Shown here: in pieces, positions 34,300 to 43,743 of the stretch
How the letters are laid out: every line of letters starts with the position of its first letter
How positions within the stretch are numbered: the first letter of the stretch is position 1
Assembly: GCF_011762095.1 (NCBI RefSeq)
Contig: NZ_JAASQO010000005.1
Span: 1-64,000 of the forward strand
From: Parvibaculum indicum
Lineage (GTDB): Bacteria; Pseudomonadota; Alphaproteobacteria; Parvibaculales; Parvibaculaceae
Direction of reading: 5' to 3'
DNA: 64,000 bases
Program-made: the position numbers and the translations under genes
Notes under the pieces: model-generated
The model's input: the letters and a program-made list of their open reading frames with translations, nothing else
Database searches by the model: none
What the model was told of the DNA's origin: nothing

Positions 34300-36869
34300 G
34301 CGGCGCCGATATGGCGCCGGGCTGGAAGCTCGCCTGGATCTATGCCCGGCGCGAGCTGCGGGGCGGGATGCGCGGTTTTCGTGTGCTGATCGCCTGTCTT
34401 GCGCTGGGCGTCGCGGCGATCGCGGCGGTCGGCTCGGTTTCGATGGCGCTGACGCGGGGGCTGTCGGAGCGGGGACAGGAAATTCTCGGCGGCGATGTCG
34501 ATATCCGTCTCATCCACCGCCAGGCGACACCCGAGGAACTGGCCTATCTCACGGAGGGGAACCGGGTTTCCGTCAGCGCGGAGATGCGCGCCATGGCCCG
34601 AAGCGGCGGCGCGACCTCGGACGGGCAAAGCCTGGTCGAGCTGAAAGCCGTGGACGGGCTTTATCCGCTTTACGGTGCGATGACGCTTGCGCCGGCGCAG
34701 CCGCTTTCATCCGCGCTGGCAAAACGCGATGGGCTGTTCGGCGTGGTTGTGGAGCCCAACCTGCTCGACCGGCTGGCGCTGAAAGTGGGCGATACCCTCG
34801 TCATCGGCGACGAGACGTTTCGTATTCGCGCCGCGATCGATCATGAACCGGACCGGGTGGCAGGCGGGTTCGAGCTGGGCCCGCGCGCGATGATTGCGCA
34901 ATCGGCGCTGTCCGCGACGGGGCTCGTGCAGCCGGGCAGTCTCGTTAACTGGCACTACCGCATTCGCCTGCCGGAAAGCGCGCGAGGCGATGTCGCGCTC
35001 AAAAGCTGGATCGATGGATTGCGGGAACGCTTTCCCGATGCGGGCTGGCGGGTGCAGGACCGCACGGACAGCTCGCCCGGCGTGCGCCGCTTCGTGGAGC
35101 GCGTGGCGCTGTTCCTGTCGCTGGTGGGGCTGACGGCGCTGCTGGTCGGCGGCGTGGGCGTTGCCAATGCGGTGAAATCCTATCTCGACGGCAAGCGGAG
35201 CGTCATCGCGACCTTCAAATGCCTCGGCGCGCCGGGCGCGCTCATTTTCCGGATCTATCTTCTGCAGGTGATGGCGCTGGCCATGGTCGGCATCGCACTG
35301 GGGCTGGCGGCGGGCGCGGCCGCGCCCTTCATCGTCGATGCCGTCGCCGGGAACATGATCCCCGTGCCCGCCGATCTTCGCGTTTATCCCGGCCCCCTCG
35401 TACTGGCCGCGGCCTATGGCGTGCTGACGGCGCTGGCCTTTGCGATCTGGCCGCTTGCGCGGGCGCGGGAAGTGCCTGCGACCGGGCTTTTCCGCGACAT
35501 CATCGCGCCGATGCGGCGTTTTCCGCCGCGGCGCTATGTGCTCGCAGTCGGGCTTGCGCTGGGCGTCCTCGCCGCCTTGGCGGTGGGGCTTGCCGAAGAC
35601 CGCTTCTTCGCAATGTGGTTCGTCCTCGGCGCCGGTTTGGTGTTTTCGCTTTTGTGGCTTGCCGCGCGCGGCGTCATGAAACTTGCCGAGAAAAGCCCGA
35701 GGGTGCGGCGGCCCGAGCTTCGGCTCGCCATTGCCAATCTGCACCGGCCCGGCGCGCCGACGCCCTCCATCGTGCTGTCGCTGGGGCTCGGGCTCACGTT
35801 GCTGGTTACGGTCTCGCTCATCAACGGCAATCTGTCGGGCGAGATCACGGGCAATCTGCCGGCCCGCGCGCCGTCCTTCTTCTTTGTCGATATCCAGCCC
35901 GACCAGACGGCGGCGTTGCGCGATCTCGTGACGGCGCATGAGGGCGTGACCGGGTTTCAGGAAGTGCCCATGCTGCGCGGGCGCATCGCGGCGGTGAACG
36001 GCGTGCCCGCCGACGAGGTGAACGTCGCGCCCGACGCGCAATGGGCGCTCAGGGGCGATCGCGGCATCACCTATTCGTCCGCCATGCCGGATAATTCGAC
36101 GCTGGTGCGGGGGCAGTGGTGGGCGAGCGATTATCAGGGGCCGCTTCTGGTTTCCTTCGCGGAGGACCTGGCCCGGGGTTTCGGCGTCGGCCCCGGAGAC
36201 AGGATTACCGTCAATGTGCTGGGCCGTGAAATGACGGCGACCATCGCCAATACGCGGCAAATCGACTGGACCAGCATGGGCATCAATTTCGTGCTGGTGT
36301 TTTCGCCCGGGCCGCTCGCTTCCGCGCCGCATACCGACCTTGCGACCGTCACCATGGATAACGGGCTCGTGGGCGAAGACGGAGAGCGCAAGCTGGAAGC
36401 CGATGTAACCCGCGCCTTTCCCAACATTACCTCGATCCGGGTGAAGGAGGCGCTCCAGGCGGTGAACGGCCTGCTGGACGATTTCGCGTTGGCGGTCCGT
36501 GCGACGGGCATGGTGACGCTCGCCTCCGGTGTGCTGGTGCTGGCCGGCGCCATGGCGGCCGGCTATCGCGCGCGGGTGCGCGACGCTGTCCTGCTCAAGG
36601 TGCTGGGCGCGACAAGGGTGCGGGTGCTCGGCATTTTCTTGCGGGAATATGCGGTGCTGGGGCTCGTCACGGCGCTGATCGCGTCCATGGCCGGGTCGCT
36701 GGCCGCCTGGATCGTCGTCGTGCGGGTGATGGATCTGCCCTGGCATTTCCTGCCCGGCACGCTGGCGCTGACGGTCGTGCTGGCGGCGCTTGCCACCATG
36801 ATCATGGGGCTTTTCGGCACCTGGCGGTCCCTCTCGGCGCCGGCCGCGCCGGTTCTCAGGGCGGATTAG
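34296..36869 (+). CDS. ybbP: ABC transporter permease, YbbP type (FtsX-like)
   Basis: 857 residues: two FtsX-like permease domains, with transmembrane helices near 30-50, 265-290, 310-340, 370-395, 430-480 and three at the C-terminus, and a large periplasmic domain between helices 1 and 2. Mechanotransmission-type permease rather than a classic importer. It is coupled to ybbA (overlap) and opposite tesA, suggesting a joint role in lipoprotein or lipid handling of the envelope. Confidence 0.92.
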   Translation: MSGADMAPGWKLAWIYARRELRGGMRGFRVLIACLALGVAAIAAVGSVSMALTRGLSERGQEILGGDVDIRLIHRQATPEELAYLTEGNRVSVSAEMRAMARSGGATSDGQSLVELKAVDGLYPLYGAMTLAPAQPLSSALAKRDGLFGVVVEPNLLDRLALKVGDTLVIGDETFRIRAAIDHEPDRVAGGFELGPRAMIAQSALSATGLVQPGSLVNWHYRIRLPESARGDVALKSWIDGLRERFPDAGWRVQDRTDSSPGVRRFVERVALFLSLVGLTALLVGGVGVANAVKSYLDGKRSVIATFKCLGAPGALIFRIYLLQVMALAMVGIALGLAAGAAAPFIVDAVAGNMIPVPADLRVYPGPLVLAAAYGVLTALAFAIWPLARAREVPATGLFRDIIAPMRRFPPRRYVLAVGLALGVLAALAVGLAEDRFFAMWFVLGAGLVFSLLWLAARGVMKLAEKSPRVRRPELRLAIANLHRPGAPTPSIVLSLGLGLTLLVTVSLINGNLSGEITGNLPARAPSFFFVDIQPDQTAALRDLVTAHEGVTGFQEVPMLRGRIAAVNGVPADEVNVAPDAQWALRGDRGITYSSAMPDNSTLVRGQWWASDYQGPLLVSFAEDLARGFGVGPGDRITVNVLGREMTATIANTRQIDWTSMGINFVLVFSPGPLASAPHTDLATVTMDNGLVGEDGERKLEADVTRAFPNITSIRVKEALQAVNGLLDDFALAVRATGMVTLASGVLVLAGAMAAGYRARVRDAVLLKVLGATRVRVLGIFLREYAVLGLVTALIASMAGSLAAWIVVVRVMDLPWHFLPGTLALTVVLAALATMIMGLFGTWRSLSAPAAPVLRAD

Positions 36870-37002
36870 GCGGTCCCCTGAGTAACAGCCTGTAAACCCT
36901 GAATGAAATCCGGTTCAGAAACGTCCCGAAATGTCCGGTTTTCCTTGAATTTCAGTGGGCGTCCGCCAATATACTCACCAACCACTCAGGAGGGTGATTT
37001 AT

Positions 37003-37761
37003 ATGGCGAACTACGATCAAGACCGGCTTCAGCAGACGCAATACGGCGCCAGCGCACGCGCCGGAATTGATGAAGGCCTGCGCAGCTACATGCTGCGGGT
37101 CTACAATTACATGGCGGGCGGTCTCGCCCTGACCGGCTTCATTGCCTATTTCACGTTCCAGGCCGCGGTTCAGGAAACCGCCCAGGGACTGATGCTGACC
37201 TCCTTCGGTCAGGTGATCTATCAGAGCCCGCTGGCCTGGGTGATCATGTTGTCCCCGCTGGCCTTCGTGCTGGTGCTGAGTTTCGGCATCAACAAGCTAA
37301 GCCTGGGGACCTCGCAGATCCTGTTCTGGACCTTCGCAGGGGTGATGGGGCTTTCGCTTTCCAGCATTTTCCTGCGCTTTACCGGCGAGAGCATCACCAC
37401 GACCTTCTTCGTGACGGCGGCGGCCTTCGGCAGCCTGAGCCTGTACGGCTACACCACGAAGCGTGACCTCTCACCCATCGGTTCGTTCCTGATCATGGGG
37501 CTTATCGGCCTCATCATCGCGATGGTGGTGAACATCTTCCTGCAAAGCTCCGCGCTGCAGTTCGCGATTTCGGCGATCGGCGTGCTGATCTTCGCAGGCC
37601 TCACCGCCTGGGATACGCAGCGGATCAAGGAAATGTACTTTGCCGGCGACAGCGCCGCCGTCGCAGGCAAGAAGGCGATCATGGGCGCGCTGGCGCTTTA
37701 TCTCGACTTCATCAACCTGTTCATGTTCCTGCTGCAGTTCCTGGGTAACCAGCGCAGCTGA
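37003..37761 (+). CDS. Bax inhibitor-1 family (YccA/YbhL-like) membrane protein
   Basis: 252 residues with seven predicted transmembrane helices after a short basic, Gln-rich N-terminus. The GLTAWDTQRIKEMY motif and C-terminal LYLDFINLFMFLLQFLG are hallmarks of the BI-1 family (PF01027). Bacterial members modulate FtsH or act as pH-sensitive calcium leak channels. A very strong ribosome site (AGGAGGGTGA) precedes the ATG; a terminator follows. Confidence 0.96.
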   Translation: MANYDQDRLQQTQYGASARAGIDEGLRSYMLRVYNYMAGGLALTGFIAYFTFQAAVQETAQGLMLTSFGQVIYQSPLAWVIMLSPLAFVLVLSFGINKLSLGTSQILFWTFAGVMGLSLSSIFLRFTGESITTTFFVTAAAFGSLSLYGYTTKRDLSPIGSFLIMGLIGLIIAMVVNIFLQSSALQFAISAIGVLIFAGLTAWDTQRIKEMYFAGDSAAVAGKKAIMGALALYLDFINLFMFLLQFLGNQRS

Positions 37762-37783
37762 CGCGAACACGCGGACGAAACGC

Positions 37784-37814
37784 AAAGCCCCGGTGGAGAC
37801 ACCGGGGCTTTTTC
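37784..37814 (+). terminator. Rho-independent terminator after BI-1 gene
   Basis: AAAGCCCCGGTG (37784-37795), GAGA loop, CACCGGGGCTTT (37800-37811) with five consecutive T. Confidence 0.92.
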
Positions 37815-37834
37815 GTTTCGTCGGAGAAGGGCGC

Positions 37835-38257
37835 TCAGTAGTCCACGATCTTGAGCGAGCGTTTTTCGAAGACCTTCAAGACCTGTTTCAGGTCGTGGCC
37901 GCGTTTCAGGATCTGGCCGTCAGCGCCGAGCACCGCCCAGGCCCCCTGGCGTCGGGCGAGTTTGGGACGCTTTTCGATGCGGTAGAGCGGCATCTCGCTC
38001 GTGCGACGGAAGATGGAGAAGATGGCGGTCTCGCGAAATCCGCCCATGGCGTAGTCGCGCCATTCGCCTTCGGCCACTTTCCGCCCATAGACTGAGAGGA
38101 TGGCGTCCAGTTCCGCCCGGGTGAAGAAGACGTCCGGTTCGCGGTGCTTTGCCGGTTTCGGCGCGGTGGACGAGCTGACAAGGGTAAGCCGCGGTTGCGA
38201 GTCCCCGGACAGGGCGATGGGCTGGCGACCGTCGATAACGCTTCCGGTGTCTGTCAT
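37835..38257 (-). CDS. DUF2794 family protein
   Basis: 140 residues. VFFTRAELDAILSVYGRKVAEGEWRDYAM (in two parts, about 43-71) and IFSIFRRTSEMPLYRIEKRPKL (split) are the conserved DUF2794 (PF10984) features of alphaproteobacteria. Function unknown. A TTG three codons upstream is another possible start. Confidence 0.93.
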   Translation of the reverse strand: MTDTGSVIDGRQPIALSGDSQPRLTLVSSSTAPKPAKHREPDVFFTRAELDAILSVYGRKVAEGEWRDYAMGGFRETAIFSIFRRTSEMPLYRIEKRPKLARRQGAWAVLGADGQILKRGHDLKQVLKVFEKRSLKIVDY

Positions 38258-38476
38258 GGGGCGCAACCACTCCTCTGGACCGAATTCAGTACCCCGGCAG
38301 TGTAGCTGGCGAAAGGCATGACAGGCCAGCCTTCGTCACGGTTCCGTCATCCGGGACCTCGAGAAAAAGCCCGCAAAAAATGGCTGAACCCGGCGGAAAA
38401 CATGCAAAGGGCAGACAACACAATATTGCCTTTTTTCAGCCCTTGAGCGGCCACACTGGGGGGGCATCTTGTCATC
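38258..38476. other. divergent region upstream of the 6S-like RNA
   Basis: No gene seen. It carries the DUF2794 promoter region on one side and the promoter of the structured RNA on the other: TTGAGC (38443-38448), 17-base spacer, ATCTTG (38466-38471). Confidence 0.45.
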
Positions 38477-38660
38477 GTTGCCTACATGGCCCGGTCCCTT
38501 GAGTTCCGGTTTCATCAGCCCCCCAGCCCCACCGGGATTTAGCGGGGGCCGGGCCTCCCTACCCCGGAAGGCAACGCGCCTGACGGCCTTCGGGCCGCAG
38601 GCAACAATCAGAGAGATAACTGCCGTCCAGGACGCCCCCCGCCTGGACGGCTTTTCTTTG
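38477..38660 (+). ncRNA. ssrS: probable 6S RNA, with promoter and terminator
   Basis: A compact structured transcript. The predicted start (about 38477) coincides with GTTGCCT, which pairs with AGGCAAC (38599-38605). Inside, GGCCCGG (38488-38494) pairs with CCGGGCC (38549-38555). The 3' side of the large internal loop holds a CGGCC-TTCG-GGCCG hairpin (38584-38597). The stretch GGTCCCTTGAGTTCCGG resembles the E. coli 6S block GGCCAGTCCCCTGAGCCG. Terminator: GCCGTCCAGG (38622-38631) / CCTGGACGGC (38642-38651) then TTTTC. Architecture (closing stem, open bubble, terminal stem) and size (about 150-180 nt) fit 6S RNA, which binds sigma-70 RNA polymerase. Identity is inferred from structure, not from a search. 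Confidence 0.62.
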
Positions 38661-38842
38661 GGCCGCTTCTGCGCAGCCACCATGAGCGGTGCGATGTTAA
38701 GTGTAAGAGCTGAATGACCTTTTCTTCACTTGATGCGCCGGGATAGCTGCCTTACACCCATCATTCGTTTGCGTTGGGAGGCGCGGGCAAAGACGGATCG
38801 CGCAAAGGGTCCGCCTGATCAGGGAGCAGCAGAATTTCGGAC
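38661..38842. other. intergenic region before ABC/GldG operon
   Basis: About 180 bases with no gene seen; probably holds the operon promoter. AGGGAG at 38821-38826 is the only purine-rich site, 16 bases before the first ATG. Confidence 0.35.
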
Positions 38843-39889
38843 ATGCAGGGCAAAGCAGGGGCGGCGGAGGTCATGGTCTCTATCGAGGCATTGACCAAGC
38901 GTTTCGGTCCGTTCACCGCGGTGGACCATATCGGTTTCGACGTCCGTCGTGGCGAGGTGCTCGGTTTTCTCGGCCCCAACGGGGCGGGCAAATCCACCAC
39001 GATGAAAATGGTGACGGGCTTTCTTACCCCCAGTTCCGGGACGGCCAGCATTTGCGGGCATGACGTCGTCAACGACACGCTGAATGCGCAGCGCTCGCTC
39101 GGCTATCTGCCGGAAGGCGCGCCGGCCTATGGCGACATGACGCCGCTCGGTTTCCTGCGCTTCATCGCACGTATCCGCCGCCTGTTCGGGCGGGATGCGG
39201 AGCGCGCCATCGAAGAGGCGGTGGCCGCGACCGAACTCGAGGCCGTGCTCGAGCAGCCCATCGACACGCTGTCCAAGGGCTTTCGACGCCGGGTGGGGCT
39301 TGCCCAGGCCATCCTGCACAATCCGCCCGTTCTCATCATGGACGAGCCGACCGACGGTCTCGATCCCAACCAGAAATTCGAAGTGCGCAAGCTCATCGCG
39401 CGGATGGCGCCGGAAAAGGCGATCATCATCTCCACTCATATTCTCGAAGAGGTGGATGCGATCTGCTCGCGCGCGCTCATCATCGACCGCGGAGAGATCG
39501 TCGCCGACGGGACGCCCGCGGCGCTGACCGCGCGTTCGCGCTATCACAACGCGGTGTCGCTGACGGTGCCGAGCGCCATTGCCGGCGAGGTGCGAGAGGC
39601 ACTGGAAGGCGTGCAGGGCGCGGCGAAGCGCGAGGAAGCGCAGCGCGGCGACGATACGACCTTCACGCTTTTCCCGCGCGACGAGGTGGGACAGCAGGGC
39701 ATGGAAAGCGATACGACCCTGATCGACGCCGTGGCGGCGCTCGCGCGCGCGCGCAACTGGCCGGTGCGGGCGCTGCATGGCGAGCCGGGCCGGCTGGACG
39801 AGGTGTTTCGCCATCTCACGCGGGCCGATACCGAACCCGTGGAAGCCGGCGGTCTCAAGGGCAGCGCCAGCGGAAGGAGCGCGGCATGA
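38843..39889 (+). CDS. ABC-2 type transporter ATPase (GldA/NatA-like)
   Basis: 348 residues. Walker [10 protein letters not shown], signature within LSKGFRRRVGLAQA, Walker B VLIMDEPTDGLDPNQ and a switch His in IISTHILEEV. A C-terminal extension of about 110 residues is usual for GldA/DRA-type subunits. It starts a four-gene operon (ATPase, permease, GldG-like, DUF4340); its stop overlaps the permease start. ATG 38873 is an alternative start. Confidence 0.93.
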   Translation: MQGKAGAAEVMVSIEALTKRFGPFTAVDHIGFDVRRGEVLGFLGPNGAGKSTTMKMVTGFLTPSSGTASICGHDVVNDTLNAQRSLGYLPEGAPAYGDMTPLGFLRFIARIRRLFGRDAERAIEEAVAATELEAVLEQPIDTLSKGFRRRVGLAQAILHNPPVLIMDEPTDGLDPNQKFEVRKLIARMAPEKAIIISTHILEEVDAICSRALIIDRGEIVADGTPAALTARSRYHNAVSLTVPSAIAGEVREALEGVQGAAKREEAQRGDDTTFTLFPRDEVGQQGMESDTTLIDAVAALARARNWPVRALHGEPGRLDEVFRHLTRADTEPVEAGGLKGSASGRSAA

Positions 39890-40620
39890 ACGAAATGCGC
39901 GCCATTTTCCGCCGCGAGCTCGCGGCCTATTTCGCCACGCCGCTCGCCTTCGTCTTCATCGTCATTTTCCTGCTGACGATGGGCGCTTTCACCTTTTATC
40001 TGGGCGGCTTTTTCGAGAGCGATCAGGCGAATCTGTCGATTTTCTTTTCCTACCATCCCTGGCTCTATCTCTTCCTGATCCCGGCGATTTCGATGCGGTT
40101 GTGGGCGGAAGAGCGCCGCACGGGCTCGATCGAGCTGCTGTTGTCGCAGCCGGTGCCGCTCTATGCGGCCGTTCTCGGCAAGTTCTTCGCGGCCTGGGTG
40201 TTTTCGGGCTTGGCGCTCGTGCTGACCTTCCCGATGTGGCTGACGGTCAACTATCTCGGCTCGCCGGATAACGGCGTCATTCTGGCCGGCTATATCGGCA
40301 GCTTCTTCATGGCGGGTGGCTATCTCGCCATCGGCTCGTGCCTGTCGGCGACTACGCGCAACCAGGTCATCGCCTTTGTGGTGTCGGTAGCGGTCTGCTT
40401 CCTCTTCACGGTGTCGGGCCTTCCCATCGTCATCGATTTCTTCAGTGGCTGGGCGCCGCAAACGCTCATCTCCACCATTGCGTCCTTTTCGTTCCTGACG
40501 CATTTCAACTCCATCACCCAGGGCGTGATCGACCTGCGCGACATCGTGTATTTCGGCTCGCTCATTGCGGTCTGGTTGATCGCCTGCGGCGTGGTGGTCG
40601 ATATGAAGAAGGCGGGGTAA
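39886..40620 (+). CDS. ABC-2 type permease (GldF-like)
   Basis: 244 residues with six transmembrane helices. RRELAAYFATPLAFVFIVIF and the loop RLWAEERRTGSIELLLSQPV are typical of ABC-2 permeases in gld-type operons (GldF, NosY relatives). It partners the preceding ATPase (ATGA overlap). Confidence 0.93.
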   Translation: MNEMRAIFRRELAAYFATPLAFVFIVIFLLTMGAFTFYLGGFFESDQANLSIFFSYHPWLYLFLIPAISMRLWAEERRTGSIELLLSQPVPLYAAVLGKFFAAWVFSGLALVLTFPMWLTVNYLGSPDNGVILAGYIGSFFMAGGYLAIGSCLSATTRNQVIAFVVSVAVCFLFTVSGLPIVIDFFSGWAPQTLISTIASFSFLTHFNSITQGVIDLRDIVYFGSLIAVWLIACGVVVDMKKAG

Positions 40621-40624
40621 ACGG

Positions 40625-42565
40625 ATGAACATGCCCATCAGCCGGTCCGCCTACCGGATTCTCACGCTCGTGCTGCTCGCGGTTCTTTTCGTGGCGGTGA
40701 ATACTTTCTCGAACACGGTGTTCCGCGCGGCCAAGGTCGACCTGACGGCGAACGATCTCTACACGCTGTCGGACGGCACGAAGGAAGTGCTCGCCAATAT
40801 CGACGAGCCCATCACGCTGCGGTTTTTCTATTCGGAAAAGCTCGCCACGGATTTTCCGCGCATCCGCACCTATGCCAATCAGGTGCGTGACCTGCTGGAG
40901 GAAATCCGCGACGAGTCGAACGGCAAGATCGTCCTGCGGGTGATCGATCCGGAGCCTTTCTCCGAGCAGGAAGATCTCGCCATGTCGCTGGGGCTCAAGG
41001 GCGCGCCGACGACGGAGGGCGATGTCATCTATTTTGGTCTTGTCGGCAACAATCTCGTGGACGGGCTCGAGCGTATCCCCTTCTTCACGGATGAGCGGCA
41101 GGACTATCTCGAATACGACATCATGAAGATGGTGCAGACGCTGTCGCGGGCGAAAAAGCCGGTGCTGGGCATCGTGACCAACCTGCCGCTCGACACCGGC
41201 TCGGGCGGGCTGATGGCCGCTATGAAAGGCCGGTCCCAGCCGTTCATGATCTATACCGAACTCGTCAACCGCTTCGAGATGGAGTTCTTGGAGCAGAAGT
41301 TCAATCGCGTGCCCGACAATGTGGACGTGCTGATGATCGCGCATCCCAGGGAACTCGACGAGCAGACGCTTTATGCCATCGACCAGTTCGTGATGCGCGG
41401 CGGGCGCGTACTCGCCTTTGTCGATCCCTTCTCGGAAGTGAGCATGGAGCGCGGCGAGGACGGCAAGCCCGTGCGCGGCTTCACCCAGACCTCCGACCTG
41501 CATCGTCTGTTCCGCAGCTGGGGCGTCGATTACGCCCCGGACAAGATTGTCGGCGACAAGGGGCTCGCGCAGCGCGTGCGCACCGGCTTCGATGCGCGCA
41601 AACAGGACAGCGATTATGTGATCTGGCTGAGAGTACCCAAGGAACACATGAACCGATCCGACATCGTGACGGCGGATGTGGACCGGATCAATCTGGGGAC
41701 GGTCGGCTATCTCACGCCGGAAAAGGGCGCGACGACCAGCTTCACACCGCTCATCACCTCGTCGAAGGATTCGCGGCTTTACGACCGCGACTATGTGGCG
41801 ACCGGGCCGCGGCCTGACCAGCTGCTGGCGGGGTTCAAGCCGGATGACGAGCAATATGTCATTGCCGCGCGCCTGTCCGGGCCGGTCGAGAGCGCCTTCG
41901 AGGCCGAGCCGCCCGCGCGGGCCGAAGACGACCGGAAAAGTTCGTCGACCAAATCGAAAATGCCGGACTACAAGGCCAAGAGCGACAAGCCGGTCAATAT
42001 CATCGTGGTGGCCGACAGCGACATCTTCGCCGACCGGTTCTGGGTCCAGACCCAGTCCTATAGCGGCGAACGGGTGGCGCAGCCCATTGCCGACAATGCA
42101 AATTTCATCATGTCGGCCATCGACAATCTGATGGGGTCCAACGAACTGATTTCGCTGCGCGCACGCGAACGGGCCGACCGCCGCTTCGAGGTGGTCGAGA
42201 AGCTCAAGACGAAGGCCGAGGAGCATTACCTCGCCCGGCAGAAAGCCTTGCAGGCGACGATTGACAAGACCGAGGCCCGTCTTTCCGACCTCCAGACGGG
42301 CGACGACGTCGCGCCGGAAGACAGGGAAAAGGCGAATGCCGAGATCCGCCAGTTCCGCAAGGAGCTGCTGGCGGCGCGGCAGGAAATGCGCGGTGTCCAG
42401 CGCAGCCTGCGCGAGAATGTCGAGACGCTGGGCAGTTATGTGCGTTTCCTCAATGTGCTGGCGATGCCGATTCTGGTGGCCCTTGTCGCCTTGGGGCTGG
42501 CGGTCTGGCGCTATCGCCGCCGCAAGGCGCGGGTCGCGCGCGGTGCCGGCAAGAAGGGAGCCTGA
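40625..42565 (+). CDS. GldG-like ABC transporter auxiliary protein
   Basis: 646 residues: a transmembrane helix near the N-terminus (about 12-30), a large periplasmic GldG/ABC_transp_aux domain (NDLYTLSDGTKEVLANIDEPITLRFFYSEK region, VMRGGRVLAFVDP), a helical coiled segment (about 520-600) and a C-terminal transmembrane helix (about 610-635) with a basic tail. The GldG family works with GldA/GldF-type transporters; in non-gliding bacteria the substrate is unknown. Four bases separate it from the permease. Confidence 0.9.
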   Translation: MNMPISRSAYRILTLVLLAVLFVAVNTFSNTVFRAAKVDLTANDLYTLSDGTKEVLANIDEPITLRFFYSEKLATDFPRIRTYANQVRDLLEEIRDESNGKIVLRVIDPEPFSEQEDLAMSLGLKGAPTTEGDVIYFGLVGNNLVDGLERIPFFTDERQDYLEYDIMKMVQTLSRAKKPVLGIVTNLPLDTGSGGLMAAMKGRSQPFMIYTELVNRFEMEFLEQKFNRVPDNVDVLMIAHPRELDEQTLYAIDQFVMRGGRVLAFVDPFSEVSMERGEDGKPVRGFTQTSDLHRLFRSWGVDYAPDKIVGDKGLAQRVRTGFDARKQDSDYVIWLRVPKEHMNRSDIVTADVDRINLGTVGYLTPEKGATTSFTPLITSSKDSRLYDRDYVATGPRPDQLLAGFKPDDEQYVIAARLSGPVESAFEAEPPARAEDDRKSSSTKSKMPDYKAKSDKPVNIIVVADSDIFADRFWVQTQSYSGERVAQPIADNANFIMSAIDNLMGSNELISLRARERADRRFEVVEKLKTKAEEHYLARQKALQATIDKTEARLSDLQTGDDVAPEDREKANAEIRQFRKELLAARQEMRGVQRSLRENVETLGSYVRFLNVLAMPILVALVALGLAVWRYRRRKARVARGAGKKGA

Positions 42566-42570
42566 CACGG

Positions 42571-43740
42571 ATGACTGGTAACGGTTCCAACAAGGGGAAG
42601 CGGGATTTCCTGACGGTGCTGCGCGAAGAGCGGCCCTTGCGCAATCTCGTTGTGCTGGCGGCGCTGACCACCATCGTGGTGATTGCCGCGGTCGTGGCGG
42701 TTACCGGCGCGCAGCGCAGCGTGGCGACGGATTTCGAGCCGATGCCGCTTTTCGCGGGGCTTGCCGACCGCCTCGATAAGGTGCAGAGCATCGAATACAC
42801 GTTCAGCCGTGGGCTGCAGGGCACCGACAAGATCGTGATCACCCGCAAGGAGGACGGCGTGTGGCGTTTGCCTGCGCGTCACGGTTATCCCGCCGATACC
42901 GAGCTGGTCAAAAAGGCGTTGCTGGGACTTTCCGAGATGGAGGCCTATGAGCCGCGCACGGCCAACAAGGAATGGCACCGCAATCTGGGGCTGCTTGCGC
43001 CGGAAGATCTCGGTTCCGCGGTGCGGGTGAGTTTCAGGGATGCCGACGGCAAGTCGATGGCGTCGCTTCTGGTCGGCCATGTGCCGGACCGGACGGTCGA
43101 TGCGGGCGGGCAGGGCGTGATCTATGTGCGGCGCGCCGACGAAGACCAGACCTGGCTTGCCCGGGGCCGTCTGCCGCTCTTCAAGAAGACGAATGCCTGG
43201 CTGGCGCCGGGCTTCCTCGGGCTCGACAAGAAGGACATCAGGTCCGTGACGCTCTGGGCGGGGAGCGAACATCCGGTGGTGCTCGACCGGGCAACGCCGG
43301 AGACCGAGCATTTCAGCATCGCCAATATGCCGGGCGGGCGCGTGTCGCGCGGCGGACCGGTGCTCGACGGCGTGGCGACCGCGCTGGCCGGAGTGAATTT
43401 CGACGATGTGCTGAAGGCCGATCAGCTGAACTTCCCCGACACATCGCCGGTGGTGAAGCTCACCACCTATGATGGGCTGGCGCTGACCCTCACGATGAGC
43501 GGCGCGGGCAGCGGGCTCTGGGCGAAGATCGACGTGGACGCCACGAAGGACGCCGCCAGGGAGCGGGCGGACACGCTCAGGGCGCGCGTCGATGGCTGGG
43601 CCTACAAGATGCCGTCGAAGGTGACCACGCAGGTTACCCAGACCATGGCCCTGCTGACACGGGCCGACACCACGGTCGACGATGCGGTGCGGGGCATGAT
43701 GGAAGACGCCGGGGCGGATGCCGGGCGGGGCGGCGAATAG
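42571..43740 (+). CDS. DUF4340 domain protein
   Basis: 389 residues: cytosolic N-terminal tail, one transmembrane helix (about 28-48), then an extracytoplasmic domain with repeated beta segments (ITRKEDGVWRLP, VLKADQLNF) typical of DUF4340 (PF14238). DUF4340 genes commonly follow GldG-like genes, as here (5 bases apart). It probably completes the envelope complex; no enzymatic motif is visible. Confidence 0.9.
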   Translation: MTGNGSNKGKRDFLTVLREERPLRNLVVLAALTTIVVIAAVVAVTGAQRSVATDFEPMPLFAGLADRLDKVQSIEYTFSRGLQGTDKIVITRKEDGVWRLPARHGYPADTELVKKALLGLSEMEAYEPRTANKEWHRNLGLLAPEDLGSAVRVSFRDADGKSMASLLVGHVPDRTVDAGGQGVIYVRRADEDQTWLARGRLPLFKKTNAWLAPGFLGLDKKDIRSVTLWAGSEHPVVLDRATPETEHFSIANMPGGRVSRGGPVLDGVATALAGVNFDDVLKADQLNFPDTSPVVKLTTYDGLALTLTMSGAGSGLWAKIDVDATKDAARERADTLRARVDGWAYKMPSKVTTQVTQTMALLTRADTTVDDAVRGMMEDAGADAGRGGE

Positions 43741-43743
43741 AAG

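Noticed and set aside
34707-36746. 679-residue minus-strand ORF
   Set aside because: Antisense shadow of ybbP.
38477-38660. SRP (4.5S) RNA as the identity of the structured RNA
   Set aside because: It contains CCGGAAGG but lacks the full conserved GGAAGCAGCC apical loop and has a bubble-type rather than rod-like fold.
40562-42568. 668-residue minus-strand ORF
   Set aside because: Antisense shadow of the GldG-like gene.
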